Counted from the stretch's first letter, positions 34,091 to 46,168 are shown. The stretch is 64,000 bases of DNA from Heliocidaris erythrogramma (GCA_025617745.1 CM046864.1:24283152-24347151); one strand, 5' to 3'. Numbers and translations are program-made. The notes: generated from the sequence alone by a model not told the origin.

Positions 34091-34419
34091 TCTGGAAGGG
34101 GAGGGTTATCCCCCCCCCCCCGCACTATGCAACTGCAACTTCTTCTAATAAAACACATTACATGGTACACAAACATTATGAGAAAGAAATCTCTGTTGCA
34201 ACTCTACAAAGGAAATATCAACCAAAAATTCTTTGTTTTTTGTTTTTATGGTTGTTTGTTCATTTTATTGTTGGGTTTTTCTTTCGCTCTTTCAAACATA
34301 ATAAAGAAAAAAGGAAAAAGAAAACGATTTGTCTCCATTACAAAGATAATGAGAGAAAAAATACCTCGTTTTGGTCTGGAATAATACTAGTAGTACGTAC
34401 ATTTTTTTTTCACTATACT

Positions 34420-34600
34420 ACCTTCCTCTCATCCATCCATCCAACTTCATCCATTCGCGTCTCCAGTCCAAGCTCTGTCCCCGGACCCTGCTACCCAGCA
34501 AGCCCTCATGAAGATAGCGGAGAACACCTGCCAAGCCGAGCTCCTGGGGCACAGTAGTCTAGTCCTGTACGTTCTTAATTATTTTGTCCGTAAACCATGA
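34420..34600 (+). pseudogene. Partial duplicate of gene B exon 3
   Basis: Positions 34467-34555 are identical to the first 89 bases of exon 3 of gene B (33151-33239), and the preceding intron end with its AG acceptor is also copied (from about 34420). The match stops after GHS in the middle of the second cysteine domain. Read on in frame, the copy adds 14 unrelated residues (LVLYVLNYFVRKP-like) to a TGA at 34598-34600. It lacks the second cysteine of the pair and the Ser-Gly tail. It is most simply a dead duplicate. Because its acceptor is intact it could also serve as an alternative last exon of gene B. Confidence 0.7.
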
Positions 34601-34619
34601 AGCTATACAAACCCCATGT

Positions 34620-35040
34620 GTGTGTGTGTGCACCCAGCGTAGAACGGTGCGGAGTCCTCTGATTCACTCTCCCCACAAATTCACCTTCCCTGAAAAGATA
34701 TTGTAGATAACCATTGCTATAACACTTTTGTTTAAGTTACTCCCTAATGTTTCTGAGATATGTAAAATGCTTTATTCATGATTAAAAACTGTTTATTAAT
34801 CATATATTGTGTGTAACTGCGTGTTTTTCAGATATAAAGAGTTCGGTTCCAAAACATGCTACATCTATTTTTTAATCGAAATCAATCGTTAACCTGTAGA
34901 CTGCTAAATTATCTCGTTCCCATGGGATTAAGACAGGAGCCATCCGGTTCCGGTAACCAATGGGTTAATTAATTGACACATACGGTAATTTGAATTTCCT
35001 GTTGCATGTATCATGTGTATGGGAAAGTAAAAGAACAATC
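34620..35040. other. Non-coding stretch downstream of gene B
   Basis: No feature is recognised. Confidence 0.4.
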
Positions 35041-35041
35041 T

Positions 35042-35189
35042 GGGCCCCGTTTCATGAAACTTGTTGTCAATAACAAGTTACAATAACTGTTATAAGCTAC
35101 TGAAATCCTTGCTTTTGATTGACCAAGAGCAAATTTGTCATAGAAATGTGGCAGTTGTTACTGATGATAGGTTTTATGAAACGGGACGC
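35042..35189. mobile_element. GTTTCAT-ended MITE, copy 4
   Basis: Ends GGGCCCCGTTTCATGAAACT and GGTTTTATGAAACGGGAC are inverted. Confidence 0.72.
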
Positions 35190-35775
35190 TGGCCTCTAAA
35201 GTGAGTTTGTTTCAAAAACATTCTACATCCATTTCAGTCAGGTTCCAAAACATGCTACACCCATTCAACTTGAACTAACCAATCAGAGAACAGCGTCAAT
35301 GACCCCGCATTGGCCTACAGTAGAAGGTAGTTAACTGCACGTGTGCGCACTATGTGTATAGGGGATAAAGATTTAGGTTTTTAAAAAAAATTGCTATACA
35401 TCTACAGATTTCTAAATTATTAACTATATATACCAACAATCAAAACACCCGCGTAAAGAGTAAACACCTGGGGTTGTTTTAAAGAGTGTTTCCCATAACA
35501 CAGTAGCGCAATAGGACCACGTTTTCATTTCGACACCCATAGAATTCCTATGGGTGTCTGATAATCCTGATAATGCTGTAGGTTTCTATAGGCCTATAAA
35601 ATCCTAAAGGTGCCTATAGGACCAATAAGAAAGTTGGACATGTTTAAAAGCAAAGCTTGTATATTACATGTCAAGCTATGCATATTATATAACTTAATCA
35701 CGAGTGGGTCGTTCAATAATATTAAATTCATAAAGCATCATCACGAGAAGCGAATTATTGATAAGAGAGAATTGA

Positions 35776-36130
35776 TAAAGATAAGATAAGATAAGATTTT
35801 ATTCACTCTATCGACCCCCTCTCGGGGTATGAGAGCACAACATATTTACAGTAATATAAATGGTATATTGAATACTTGTACATGGGTATATAGTTTACAT
35901 ATTAAACAACATTTCTCAACGAAACATTAAAAAAAAAAAAACAAGCAAATAACGATATTCATCACCAATATCTAATGATGTACAGAGTGTGCATAGACTT
36001 TCATTTAACAAATCAGAGTTGAAACGACTGTTATTAACTGGTAATCTATGTGTTCGACATCTAAACTTACATAATAGTGTTGCATCTGCGCTATTCAAGA
36101 GACACAAATATTTTTCAAACTCTAGCTCAA
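35776..36130 (-). mobile_element. 3' end of a LINE (minus strand), truncated
   Basis: The minus-strand frame 36107-35916 encodes a LINE C-terminal region (LLNSADATLLCKFRCRTHRL, then LCTLCTSLDIGDEYRYLL), a Cys-rich end common in LINE ORF2 proteins. A 3' tail of TTATC repeats lies at 35776-35800. Only about 350 bp remain. Confidence 0.68.
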
Positions 36131-36134
36131 GTTT

Positions 36135-38205
36135 AAAAATCCTATAATTAAGGCACTTAATAGATATTAATAGAGTAATAATATCTATTAATAGAGTATT
36201 AATAGATATTGATAAGTGAGTTAAGGTAGAAGGACTTTTGCCTCAACCCACAAGAAATACTAAATGTGAAAGTAAAGTGGAAGTGGAAAACGGTGTGGTA
36301 ACAAAAGAGAATGAAGATAAACAGAGAGAGAGAGAGGGGGGGGGGGGTAAAAGAGAGGTAAAATAACATTAAGATGAGACCGAAAGAGAAAATAGATATT
36401 GACAGACATGATGGAGGGAGAGAGTTGATGAAACAATTACATATTTTATGGATAATTTATAATCAATTTGAAATAAGATGGTAGATTTAACAGATTGCAT
36501 ATGGGAATGACAGAATTCAGTAGTCAACGGGTTAAAACTCACATTATTATCTGAGCCACACCAAAACGTCACCAGGATAACCTATGACCTCGTTTATGAG
36601 ATATGTGTCGTCATCTTTTATAGTTTGATGCTCAAAGCGGAAATGAAAGTTTTTGGCAGCATGACTTGCAACACTATACCGACAGAAATTGAAACAATGA
36701 TAAAATAATGAGTTATTTATCTATCCACGTCTCACTTTCATTTCATCGGCTCTGATTACAGTTGTTCACAAGGAAATGAAAATTCGTGCTAGCATGATTC
36801 CAACAAATATACCGGCAGAAAATTGAAAGAATTATAAAATAATTGGATGATGATCTGTTTGTTAACTCCTCACCTTTCATTTTCTTGGCTCTGATTACAT
36901 CTGTTCACGAGGAAGGATATCTGTATTTTTTGGTAATTCCAGATTCAGGAACCCCGGTCAAGAAACTATTATCGGCATCACCTGATTGCCTTATTAATAT
37001 GGATATTGTTTTGTTTTCAACGATATTGGTAGCTCTTTTTTATTATCATAGTTTTCGTCACCATTTCTCCTCCTTCCTCTTCACCATTGTCTATTTTTCT
37101 TCTTCTTCTTCTTCTCCTTCTTCTTCTTCTTCTTCTTCTTCTTCTTCTTCTACTTACTTTCCTGAGCATATACAGGACTTTAGGGTTTGGAGGGAGCAGA
37201 TCTAAATGTCCAGGGGAAGCTATAAACCTCTATACTGCGAGATGTTTCTTTAGTAGAACATTTACATGAAATAGTAATGCAAGGAATCATAAAAAATAAT
37301 AATCTAATATTATCACATGCATCATTGACCCACATCTTTCTGTAATGTGTATCGTGCGTATATAACCCATGCGTTGTTCATCATAACCCATACTGTCGTG
37401 TGTGTGCGTTGCTGCCTGTAAATATTATTGCATTATATCTGAATTTGGCATAATGTTGCTGGCTCAAAACAGAGTATTGTAGAATCATACCGTATATAGT
37501 TGCAAACGGGGGAAGGCACGGGGATATACCCCTCCCCCCCCCCCCCATCAACCAAGACGAATGACAGAAAAAGCAAGACAGAGAGAGGGAGAAAAAAAGT
37601 GAGAGAGAGTAGGGAGAGGTGGAATATATTACATTGAAAGGGAGAGGTAGGGAGAGAGGGGAGAGGAACAGACAAAGGGAGAGAGAGAGAGAGAGTTTGG
37701 GAGAAAGAAGGAGATGAATTCAATGAATTTCAAAGAAAGACGAGAAAAAAAATAACCGAGGGGGAGAGAACGTCGCTCCAGTCCTCTCACTCAGTGACTG
37801 CGAACACATTGTGCCCATGATTAAGGATTACATTCTTAATACACCAACCTTATCAATACAAGAACCTTATAATTCGTTAGTAATTGCACGAATTTAAGAA
37901 AGTTTCTCTGAAAATGAAAATTCATCATCATTGGAGGAAATCGAAACCATTACAAAAATGAAAGGAAAGGACTTTTATGGACTCATAATGTACCATTCTC
38001 TGAATTTGTGCCGGTACGTACGGGAAACGATCAACCGATAATTACTTTCGTTTCCGCGTGTTGCATCCATCAGCGCAATTCATTATATCCAACTATTATG
38101 ATATCTCCGTTGATGCTGATTGTCGTTCAACTTGAAATTGGAGGTGGGGTTTTATAATCATTCTGGCTTAGCTTCAACTCGTACCCCAACACCTGAAGTG
38201 AGTTT
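36135..38205. other. Non-coding stretch between genes B and C
   Basis: It contains GAGA plus a G run (36321-36347), a CTT microsatellite (37096-37150), a C run (37532-37547) and a GAGA tract (37580-37700). No gene is supported; the Ser-rich ORF across the CTT repeat is compositional. Confidence 0.5.
38123..38160 (+). promoter_or_regulatory. Upstream sequence shared between genes C and D
   Basis: ACTTGAAATTGGAGGT followed by TATAATCA lies about 60-85 bp before the gene C start. Gene D has ACTTGGAGTTGGAGGTAATAATCA at 53115-53138, 65-88 bp before its start. The position and word are shared although the nearby intergenic DNA differs, so it may be a conserved proximal promoter element. This is suggestive only. 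Confidence 0.35.
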
Positions 38206-38211
38206 TGAGCC

Positions 38212-41200
38212 ATGGCGCCGATTATTCTTGTGATGATATTGTTAGGGATTGTAGTCAAAACGGAGAGTGCAAGTAAGTATATTCATTTCTATTCAGTTTT
38301 TCTCTAAATTCCAAGTTTGAAAAAAATGTTCGGGTCATATTTTTGGTGGAAAAGATTTATCTAAATGAGCTTTATCTAAAAGATGTTATCATTATTATTT
38401 GCAAAGAATATTATTACTTGAAACTCAAAAGATACTAATCATTTTTCTAAATAATCATGTTACATTATTTTATAATATCATGCATATTACAACTTTGGTT
38501 TCAATATGTAGGCTATTTTCTTCGGTCTCAAGCGATTATTATAATTATAGTACATTCACTTTGATGACTGTAAAACATGTTCTCTTAACATTTTCTCAAC
38601 TTGATATTACTTATATAGCCTACTTGTATGAGTCCGACCAACTTTTGGCCAACTATTTTCCCCACTCCGGTGATTTTTGCTAAAATTGAAGAAAAGCGAG
38701 ATCGCTATTGGGGAATGCATAATTGAAGAGAATCTATAGGATTGCCCCAAAGATCACTGCCGGAAAGAACACAGTGTCCCATAGTGTTCACAGTGTGTTC
38801 ACATAGTTGACTCTGTGAAAATGTGATTCACAATGTTAAAACGCTCGAATTTAACGGTGTGAAGATGATTTCACCCTGTGGACATATCCACAGTGTGGTT
38901 AACCACAGAGTGTTCACATAGTGTGGGACACTGTGTTCTTTCCGTCGGGGATGGTCCGACACATATTACTATCATAATGTGCAATTTCTACCCATTTTTT
39001 TGTTTACAGTGCATATGAAGGAAATGGTACTAAAAGGGAAAGATGTAGGATAGGCTATACGCTTCTGAAACAACATGAATAGTTTATTGAGGATCTTTTA
39101 TAATATGTCACATCTACTGTGTTACTTAGTATACTACCTTGAATTTCTGTTGTATTTGGCCGTCAAGTTTGCAGAACGTATTCTGAATGCCTCAGAGCTT
39201 TTTAGTTGTAGAGAAAGCTTAGGAGACAGAATGTTTTCATTTCAGTGTACGAAATAATTATGTCCGTTTATTCAAGGTTCCCTGCAATATTGAACCAAAC
39301 AGAAATCTGTATTCTAAAGTTTTTTTGTTTTTTTTCAATAACTCAAAAACTGTTTTGATGGAGTTCGGCTTTGCTTCATTTCATTTATTCAATATCGAAT
39401 AACATGTTACAACATATATATTGTTATTGTCGTACATTAATTTTTCTACGAAGTGAAATTACAGAAATTTTGACTTTTATTACATTTTGCCAAGATCACC
39501 GCTAAGCAAATACGGGTTGATGGATTAGCATATAATTCTGCGTGTACTTGCTAAATGGGCCAAAAAAACTTGGAATTGAGATGAGAAAATAAAGTGCATT
39601 TATATGGCCATTTTCCTATTTTTTAGTTAAAAATCTTTATAAGTATGACATAAGTTTTGCAAATGCTCACATAAAGAGGGCACAAATGTATCTGCAACCC
39701 TCTCTCAGATATCCCTTTCAAACCCGTTCCCCCTTAACTCCCCCGGTAAAAACCTCCAAATTTAAAGATCACGAATTCCTTTATTAGGTTACCCGAGGAA
39801 GTACATGTACATGAGCACCTTTCAGAGCGACCTCACTTCCCCATTAAATTTGCCATATTGGTTACGAATTCCAAGTTCAATCGGCCGGAAATCTGAGGTC
39901 AGATTTAGGGCGCGCGTGTTTGTGCTTTCGCGCGAGGTTTTAAAGGGATACTCAATCGCAGATTGTGGACTTTTTTATGCCGCGAGAGGGCACCGCAATC
40001 TTCGTTACCTGATCATGCCGTTGCCCCGAGGGGTGCAATCTTCGGGCAGACTAGTCGCTGTGCAACATGCATGCTCCTCCTGAGGTCGAGCTCGCGTGCG
40101 AGATTCGGTCGGCTTTGTGCAGCCCGAAATATACACAAACTTTGTGTACGAGTGAATGGAGCTTACGCAATCCTGACTTTCCCCACAGCCGCCTGGTTGC
40201 GTATCCCTTTAAAATGAAAGTCGATGCGACGACACGGGATCAAAGTGTGACCGGCCGGAAGTGATAATTGATCTCTGACTTATTTCGCCGGGGAAGTTCT
40301 CCCCCGACCTTTCAAACCGACCACCTACCCGCTGAAACTTCTCTAAGGTTACGCTGCAATTACGCCGGAAGTTCTTCGGCTTTTCGCGGGTAATCTTTTC
40401 CCTTGTTCCTTTCAGACCAGGCCTTTCTCCTCGTAACTCTGAACTTACTCGCGGAACTTCCCCTAGTAAGTGCTACGTTTGAAAGGGGTATCGCTTTCTC
40501 TTTCTCTCTCTCTCTATCTCTCACACTCCCTCCTCTGTCTGTGTCGGTCCTCTTTCTCGCTCTCTCAGTCTCCCTTACTCCCTCCCTCCTCAACCCCCTC
40601 CCCCTCTCTCTCTCTTCCCCTTCCTAATGTCTCTTTCCTTTCATTCTCCCTCTATCCCACAGCACTGCAGCTAAAGAGAGATGGAACCTTGTATAGGCCT
40701 AGGTCTACTGGTTTTATTGATGCTCAACACAGAATTACGATCCTGACTCAAGTATGCAGCGATGGAAGAGCCTACTACACCTCATCCGCCGTTCAGCTTC
40801 TCGAACTCATCTGTCAATCATTCACCGGAGAAGCTTCGGGGGAAGGCTCGGGAGGAGGTTCGAGATATGTTCCTGAGGAGCACAGCACTGACGGAAAATG
40901 GATCTACTACTTTGAACATATAGGTACACCTTTGTAAATAAATAATAAATAAATAAAATTTAATGAGGCATATTGGGATGTAACATCCCCCCCCCCCCCC
41001 CCCCCCCCCAATTGGCGTAACTGGACCTTGGCGTCAAGAGGGGCAAAACTTCCGATGTAATGATGAGCGAAAACTGCTTGGAGGGAGATGGGCAGATATT
41101 AACACTCTCATATACGCTTATTTGAGCTTATTTACGCTTATTCTAGTCCACGCCGAAGGTTTAAACAATATTTTAGACCCTGGCGTGGGATATTATCTTG

Positions 41201-41582
41201 CAACTTTGTCTTCCAGTCCTTTACCAGGTTACCATTGATCTTCCAATTCATCTTCTTTCCTACTCTAGCCGCGCTTATTTATTCCGGGCAAGACGATGAT
41301 TACTTTCAGCAATTCCTCTGTGAGCTCGCTGAGGGTGCCTGTCAAGCTGCCGAGAAGACCGGCTTCGAAGACAGTGACGTCAAGTCCTTCTGTCTTTCCA
41401 ATCGACTGCGCATCGATACAGATGATGGGGACGATGGTGGAAGCGGAGAGATTATCACAGGAATCGGCGAAGACGACTACGACGATGACGGTCATGACAA
41501 CCATGATATTTCGATTAATTGGAGCTCCGACTACGATGGGCTTCAAAACGATCCCTTTTATTTTACAAACGATGCGAAATAA
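38212..41582 (+). CDS. Secreted acidic Ser-Gly protein, paralog C (3 exons, 211 aa)
   Basis: Exons are 38212-38272, 40663-40923 and 41269-41582, phase 1 GT/AG introns. Exon 1 is a signal peptide (MAPIILVMILLGIVVKTESA). Exon 2 has a basic start (TLQLKRDGTLYRPR), a cysteine pair 18 apart (VCSDGR ... LLELIC), then GEASGEGSGGGS and an aromatic end (KWIYYFEHI). Exon 3 has an extra cysteine (FLCELAEGAC), a pair 16 apart (CQAAEKTGFEDSDVKSFC), an acidic block with one GGSGE site, and the ending ISINWSSDYDGLQNDPFYF plus TNDAK. It groups with D: the exon 3 cysteine spacing and the WSS-YDGL-ND-FYF ending are shared only by these two. The AATAAA at 41578-41583 overlaps the stop codon, so another polyadenylation signal is probably used. 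Function unknown; export and acidity are clear from sequence. Confidence 0.82.
38758..38952. mobile_element. Inverted-repeat element (~195 bp) in intron 1 of gene C
   Basis: The ends CGGAAAGAACACAGTGTCCC and GGGACACTGTGTTCTTTCCG are inverted, with many CACAGTGT/GTTCACA words inside. Confidence 0.72.
39712..40489. mobile_element. Two nested inverted-repeat elements in intron 1 of gene C
   Basis: The outer ends are CCCTTTCAAAC (39713) and GTTTGAAAGGGG (40477-40487). Inside, 39938-40214 has the inverted ends TTTTAAAGGGATACTCAATC and GGTTGCGTATCCCTTTAAAA. The inner element is GC-richer than its surroundings. ORFs across it are shadows. Confidence 0.6.
40490..40660. repeat. CT-rich tract before exon 2 of gene C
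   Basis: A CTCTCT and CCCTCC pyrimidine tract runs into the acceptor at 40662. Confidence 0.6.
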
Positions 41583-41589
41583 AAATGCG

Positions 41590-42335
41590 AAGAATCATCT
41601 TCGGGGCTCCGACATTATGCTCCGGCCACAATAATGCTCTGAGCCTCATTCCTCAAAGATATAGGGGTAGGGTTCGGGGTTTTTCTGTAAGATTTCTGGT
41701 AATAATGTACTTCTCTAATGCTAAACTTTCACACAAATATACATACAAAACTGTCATAATTATAATGAGTATTCTATATGCTGCTGAAAAAAGTCAAGTA
41801 TTCGGTGATTGTACAAAAGTTACGAGGAGCAATTGACGACGGAGCATGTGTCTCATTTGTAACCATGATTTTAACCCACAGACTACAAGAACCGGGTGGC
41901 TACTATACTAAGCCTATGAGAGTTAAATAATGCAGTAGTCAACGGGTTAACAAAGGAAGAAAGGGGGAGACATAGTGCTAAAATATTTTGGGAAGCTTTT
42001 AGTCTTTTAAGGGACATGGTAGGCAGTTTCCATGTGCAGTAGGTCATAATTCGCTGAGAACAGACTTGGTGGGAGTCACTGGAAATACCAATGGGTGTAC
42101 ACGACTCGCACACAGAAAACCCATGGGGTTTTAACTCTTCTGATCCCAAAATCCCTCTCGGCAAGCAATGCACATAGTGGTGTCGTGTTTGAATCGTCAA
42201 AAATGAAATCATTTTCTTACATTACTAAATATAAATGTAGTTCATTCATTTTTTTTTTCTTATTAGCAATTAAAAGCGCCATGTTTCTTTTAAATACCTA
42301 GTACATGGTAACATCTCGTACATTTCGAAAGCTCA
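41590..42335. other. Non-coding stretch downstream of gene C
   Basis: No gene or clear repeat is recognised. Confidence 0.4.
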
Positions 42336-42340
42336 AAATG

Positions 42341-42568
42341 TGTTGCTGTAATAGGCCAGCTCGTAATTAGTACATTGTACAAATGACCCTGAAATGACCC
42401 CAATTTGTACGCGCACGCGCATCTGTTTTGGTGGACGCGCCACTTGTTTAACGTGTAAAATCATACTGGTGCGCGCACCGTGGTGCATACAAAATGACAG
42501 CGTATATTAGATCAGTTGTATGATTTTTATCTGCACATGCGCAAATTGTAATTACGAACTGGCTTATT
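42341..42568. mobile_element. Inverted-repeat element (~230 bp)
   Basis: The left end AATAGGCCAGCTCGTAATTA and the right end TAATTACGAACTGGCTTATT are inverted. A similar end (AATAAGCGATTTCGTAAT) frames 49027-49700. Confidence 0.6.
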
Positions 42569-42942
42569 GTACAGACTGGGGCTCCAAACACTATGCAGTA
42601 CTGTTCATGGTATCCATATTTCCGAAAATAGTTGCAGCAGTTTCAAAATGCACCTACTGGTTTTTAGTCAGATATTTGTAATAGATTTCTTCCATTCATC
42701 CCTTATTTTAATTTCTTAACAATAAAAAGCGTCATATGATTTCATTTTGTCACACTTAGTAGACCAACATTGTGAAGTAATGCTGATCCATAATTTAGAA
42801 GCACTATTGCTATGTCGTGGAGTCCTGTTACCTGTAAGAAATAAATGTAAAGTAATTCCAACAGTTCTGTTTGTTGTACAAATTGTGTTAATAAAGTTCT
42901 TTCATTCGTTAATTCTTTATATTGTTACGTCAATACGTCAAT

Positions 42943-43292
42943 ATGTTCATTGGTCAACATTAATGCCAAAGGGGGAGAGTGTTCTTAACTTTTTAATCCA
43001 GAAAGACTCTCGATGTAGGATAATCTGGCGGGATTTTGTCCTAATTGTCTCGATGCCAGTAATCTTTACATTATTGATTGAATGGTCAGATTGGTTAAAA
43101 TGGGTTGTATAGGGCAGGGTTTTACGTTTATTGAGTATTTCTGGCTTCATGTTACTAAATCTCGTGTACAGAGATGTTTCAGTCTTGCTCACATATTGTT
43201 TGTCGCATTTTGTGCAGGTTATCAAATAAATGATCCAATCTGATTTACAGTGTATTTTAGATGTGATTGGGAAATCTTCTCCCGTGACAGTA
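42943..43292 (-). mobile_element. Inverted partial copy of the Penelope-like element (GIY-YIG end)
   Basis: This is the reverse complement of about 45390-45731, including the GIY-YIG frame (minus-strand frame 43225-42947, KQYVSKTETSLYTRF). It lies head to head with the main copy and directly abuts its left terminal repeat. Such inverted 5'-truncated partial copies are typical of Penelope-like elements. Confidence 0.8.
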
Positions 43293-43300
43293 CTCTTGAA

Positions 43301-43424
43301 TTATGTATCGCTATAGAGAACGTCGAATGTGTACTAAGCATGTGTGTAGTTATGGATGGATGTATGGGTTTGTTCGCAAGAATTGTTTTATAATACGATT
43401 GCGCCGGATGGCGTTCAGTGAAGC
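43301..43424 (+). repeat. Left direct terminal repeat (pLTR) of the Penelope-like element
   Basis: These 124 bp (starting TTATGTATCGCTATAGAGAA) recur at 45856-45979 with only a couple of differences. Direct pLTRs flanking or partly flanking the ORF are a hallmark of Penelope-like elements. Confidence 0.78.
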
Positions 43425-45731
43425 TGAATATTGGTAATAATTGTACTACTAAATCAACCGGTCAAAATCCGTCCAATTGTTCATACCCCGACCCGGTTGT
43501 GAATTTATCGAATTATGAACTATCCGATGCAGAACATAGCCTTCTATCAAAAGGCCTCAAGTTCTGCCCCACCCCGCTCCATGTTGATGAACTACAAGCG
43601 AAAGTAGATACCAATGAATTTAAACGAAGAGTATCATTGAAAACGTATTTTGCCCTAAAACAGAAGCAAGGTCCGGATTGTAATAATAATCAAACTGACG
43701 ACGACGATGCTGACATTATTCAATTACCTAAACAATTAAGATCAAAAAGCACTTGGACACCGTTCATTAAGGACCCATACCTTCATAGGTATTTACACGA
43801 AGTCGAAAGTGTGACATCTCAGATGATCTCTGATTATAATGTACGGAAGACTAAGCGTAATGATTATTTGACCAAATCAGAAAGAAAAGCACTCTATAGT
43901 TTAAAACAAAATAAGGACATTGTCATAAAACCGGCCGATAAGGGCTCATGCACAGTCATTATGTCAGCAGAAGCATACGTCAATGAAGGGCTACGGCAAC
44001 TCAGCGACACAAAGACATACAAACCCTTGGACCATGATCCCACCCCTGAATATTATAAAAAGGTGAAAACAGCTGTTGAAGATCTTACTGTAAGTTCAGA
44101 ATTAAAGAAAAAACTTGTACTGAGAGATTCACGCTGCCCAAATATGTACTTTCTACCTAAGATCCATAAAGTTAATAATCCTGGACGCCCTATCGTCTCA
44201 GGCTGTGCCTGTCCAACCGTCCAAATTTCAAGACTTTTGGACGCTCACCTTCGCCCCCTTGTAGAAATATTACCGTCGTACTTAAAAGATACCACCACCT
44301 TTCTAAATCACGTAGTTAATATTAACTCGACACATGACCCCCTCCCCCCAGAGTGTATATTAGTTACAGCAGACGTTTCATCGCTATACACAAACATTCC
44401 CCACAATGAGGGTATCCAATCATGCAAGAAGGCCCTGAACACCCGTAAAAATCCCTCAATACCCACAGATCAACTCATTCGTCTCCTTGAACTGGTCCTC
44501 TCTTTGAATAATTTTCAGTTTAATGGCCAGAACTATGTACAAATAGAAGGGACAGCCATGGGAACCCCAGTTGCGCCCTCCTATGCGAATATTTATATGG
44601 GAGAGGTTGAAGCAGAAATCTTGCAGCATACGGATTCTATCCTTCCAAATTCATGGAAGCGATATATCGATGATATAACATTCATTTGGACTCGAACCCC
44701 CAAGCTCTAATGCAATTCCAAAGTACAATGAACTCAATTCATTCGAAAATAAAATTCACTTTTGAATCATCCTTAGAAAGTGTGAATTTTCTTGATGTGA
44801 AGGTTAAATTAGACAACGGCACTCTCCAGACTGAATTGTATTCAAAACAAACAGACTCTCATACATTTCTCCCTCCCTCCTCATGTCACCCTCAGCATGT
44901 CTTTAAAAGTATCCCCTATAGCCAAGCTTTAAGGGTAAGACGCAACTGCTCTGAACCCGAAAGCACAGAGAAGCATTTGGAGAATCTTCAGCAATATTTT
45001 GAAAATTGTAATTATTCACCCCAACAAACACGAAGTCAAATTGATAAAGCCCTCTCCATTCCCCGTAATGATCTTTTGAATAAGAAAGAACGGCCCACGA
45101 TAGAAAGAACTCCGTTCGTCATAACATATAGCCCCGCAACGGTTAAACTACCTACAGCACTAAAGAGATGTCAAACAATCTTAAACGAGTCGGATTCATT
45201 ATCGGAAATACTTTCCAACCCCCCTATGGTTGCGTATCGACGCCCCCGTACCCTCCGTGACCTACTAACATTCTTTGGCGACCCCAAAACGGCTCATTTA
45301 AATGATACTAATGAAAACGGGTTTTTTAAATGTGAAGCGAAACGCTGTATGCTTCACACCTTTGTAATGGAGGGTAAAAAATTCAAGAGGACTGTCACGG
45401 GAGAAGATTTCCCAATCACATCTAAAATACACTGTAAATCAGATCATTTATTTGATAACCTGCACAAAATGCGACAAACAATATGTGGGCAAGACTGAAA
45501 CATCTCTGTACACGAGATTTAGTAACACGAAGTCAGAAATACTCAATAAACGTAAAACCCTGCCCTATACAACCCATTTTAACCAATCTGACCATTCAAT
45601 CAATAATGTGAAGATTACTGGCATCGAGACAATTAGGACAAAATCCCGCCAGATTATCCTACATCGAGAGTCTTTCTGGATTAAAAAGTTAAGAACACTC
45701 TCCCCCTTTGGCATTAATGTTGACCAATGAA
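43425..45731 (+). mobile_element. Penelope-like retroelement: reverse transcriptase plus GIY-YIG endonuclease, frameshifted
   Basis: Three frames follow one another. 43425-44710 carries the RT with the RPIVSGC, ADVSSLYTNIP, GTAMGTPVAPSYANIYM and RYIDDITFIW motifs (the catalytic DD is in the last). 44686-45498 carries the RT thumb/linker region. 45452-45730 carries a GIY-YIG nuclease with a CxKC zinc-type start and YVGKTETSLYTRF. Frameshifts near 44695 and 45455 break the protein, so this copy is inactive unless they are sequencing errors. The combination of RT and C-terminal GIY-YIG identifies the Penelope-like class; the subfamily cannot be fixed by eye. Confidence 0.87.
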
Positions 45732-45855
45732 CCATAACCATGACCATACCCCACATCACCATTTCTCGTTTACGAACGCAAAGAGTTGGAAGCGCAGCAT
45801 CCAAGTATAGAAGGTAAATAACCATCACATATATCTGTTATATATAATAACATTA

Positions 45856-46150
45856 TTATGTATCGCTATAGAGAACGTCGAATGTGTACTAAGCATGTGT
45901 GTAGTTATGGATGGATGTATGGGTTTGTTCGCAAGAATTGTTTTATAATACGATTGCGCCGGATGACGTTCAGTGAAGCGGGTACTATCTTATGTATATT
46001 TGAACATTATTTATATTTGCATTGTCATGCTATATTCATTTTGTTTTCATTTAATTTTGATTTGTCTTGGTAGACCCTGAAGAAGGCCAAATGAGGCCGA
46101 AAGCTTGGAATTAAAATCGAGGTTAACCGAGAGCTACGTCCCGTCTCATT
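45856..46150 (+). repeat. Right terminal region of the Penelope-like element
   Basis: It starts with the 124-bp direct repeat, then continues for about 170 bp that are not present after the left repeat. That extra part contains CCTGAAGAAGGCC ... GGCCGAAAGC, described as a separate ribozyme candidate. A TA microsatellite follows directly. Confidence 0.7.
46073..46130 (+). ncRNA. Candidate hammerhead ribozyme remnant in the Penelope-like terminal repeat
   Basis: CTGAAGA, then a GGCC/GGCC stem with an AAATGA loop, then GAAA match the conserved hammerhead core CUGANGA - stem II - GAAA. Hammerhead ribozymes are known in the pLTRs of Penelope-like elements. A possible stem III is AGCT (46103) with AGCT (about 46130), followed by A. 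I could not see a convincing stem I, so it may be decayed or only core-like. Confidence 0.4.
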
Positions 46151-46163
46151 TATATCTGTCACG

Positions 46164-46168
<5 letters not shown>

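Noticed and set aside
34051..34557. 168-aa ORF behind gene B
   Set aside because: It reads MITE and low-complexity DNA and a wrong frame of the duplicated exon 3.
39805..40264. Arg/Cys-rich ORFs in intron 1 of gene C
   Set aside because: They lie wholly inside nested inverted-repeat elements with no coding signature.
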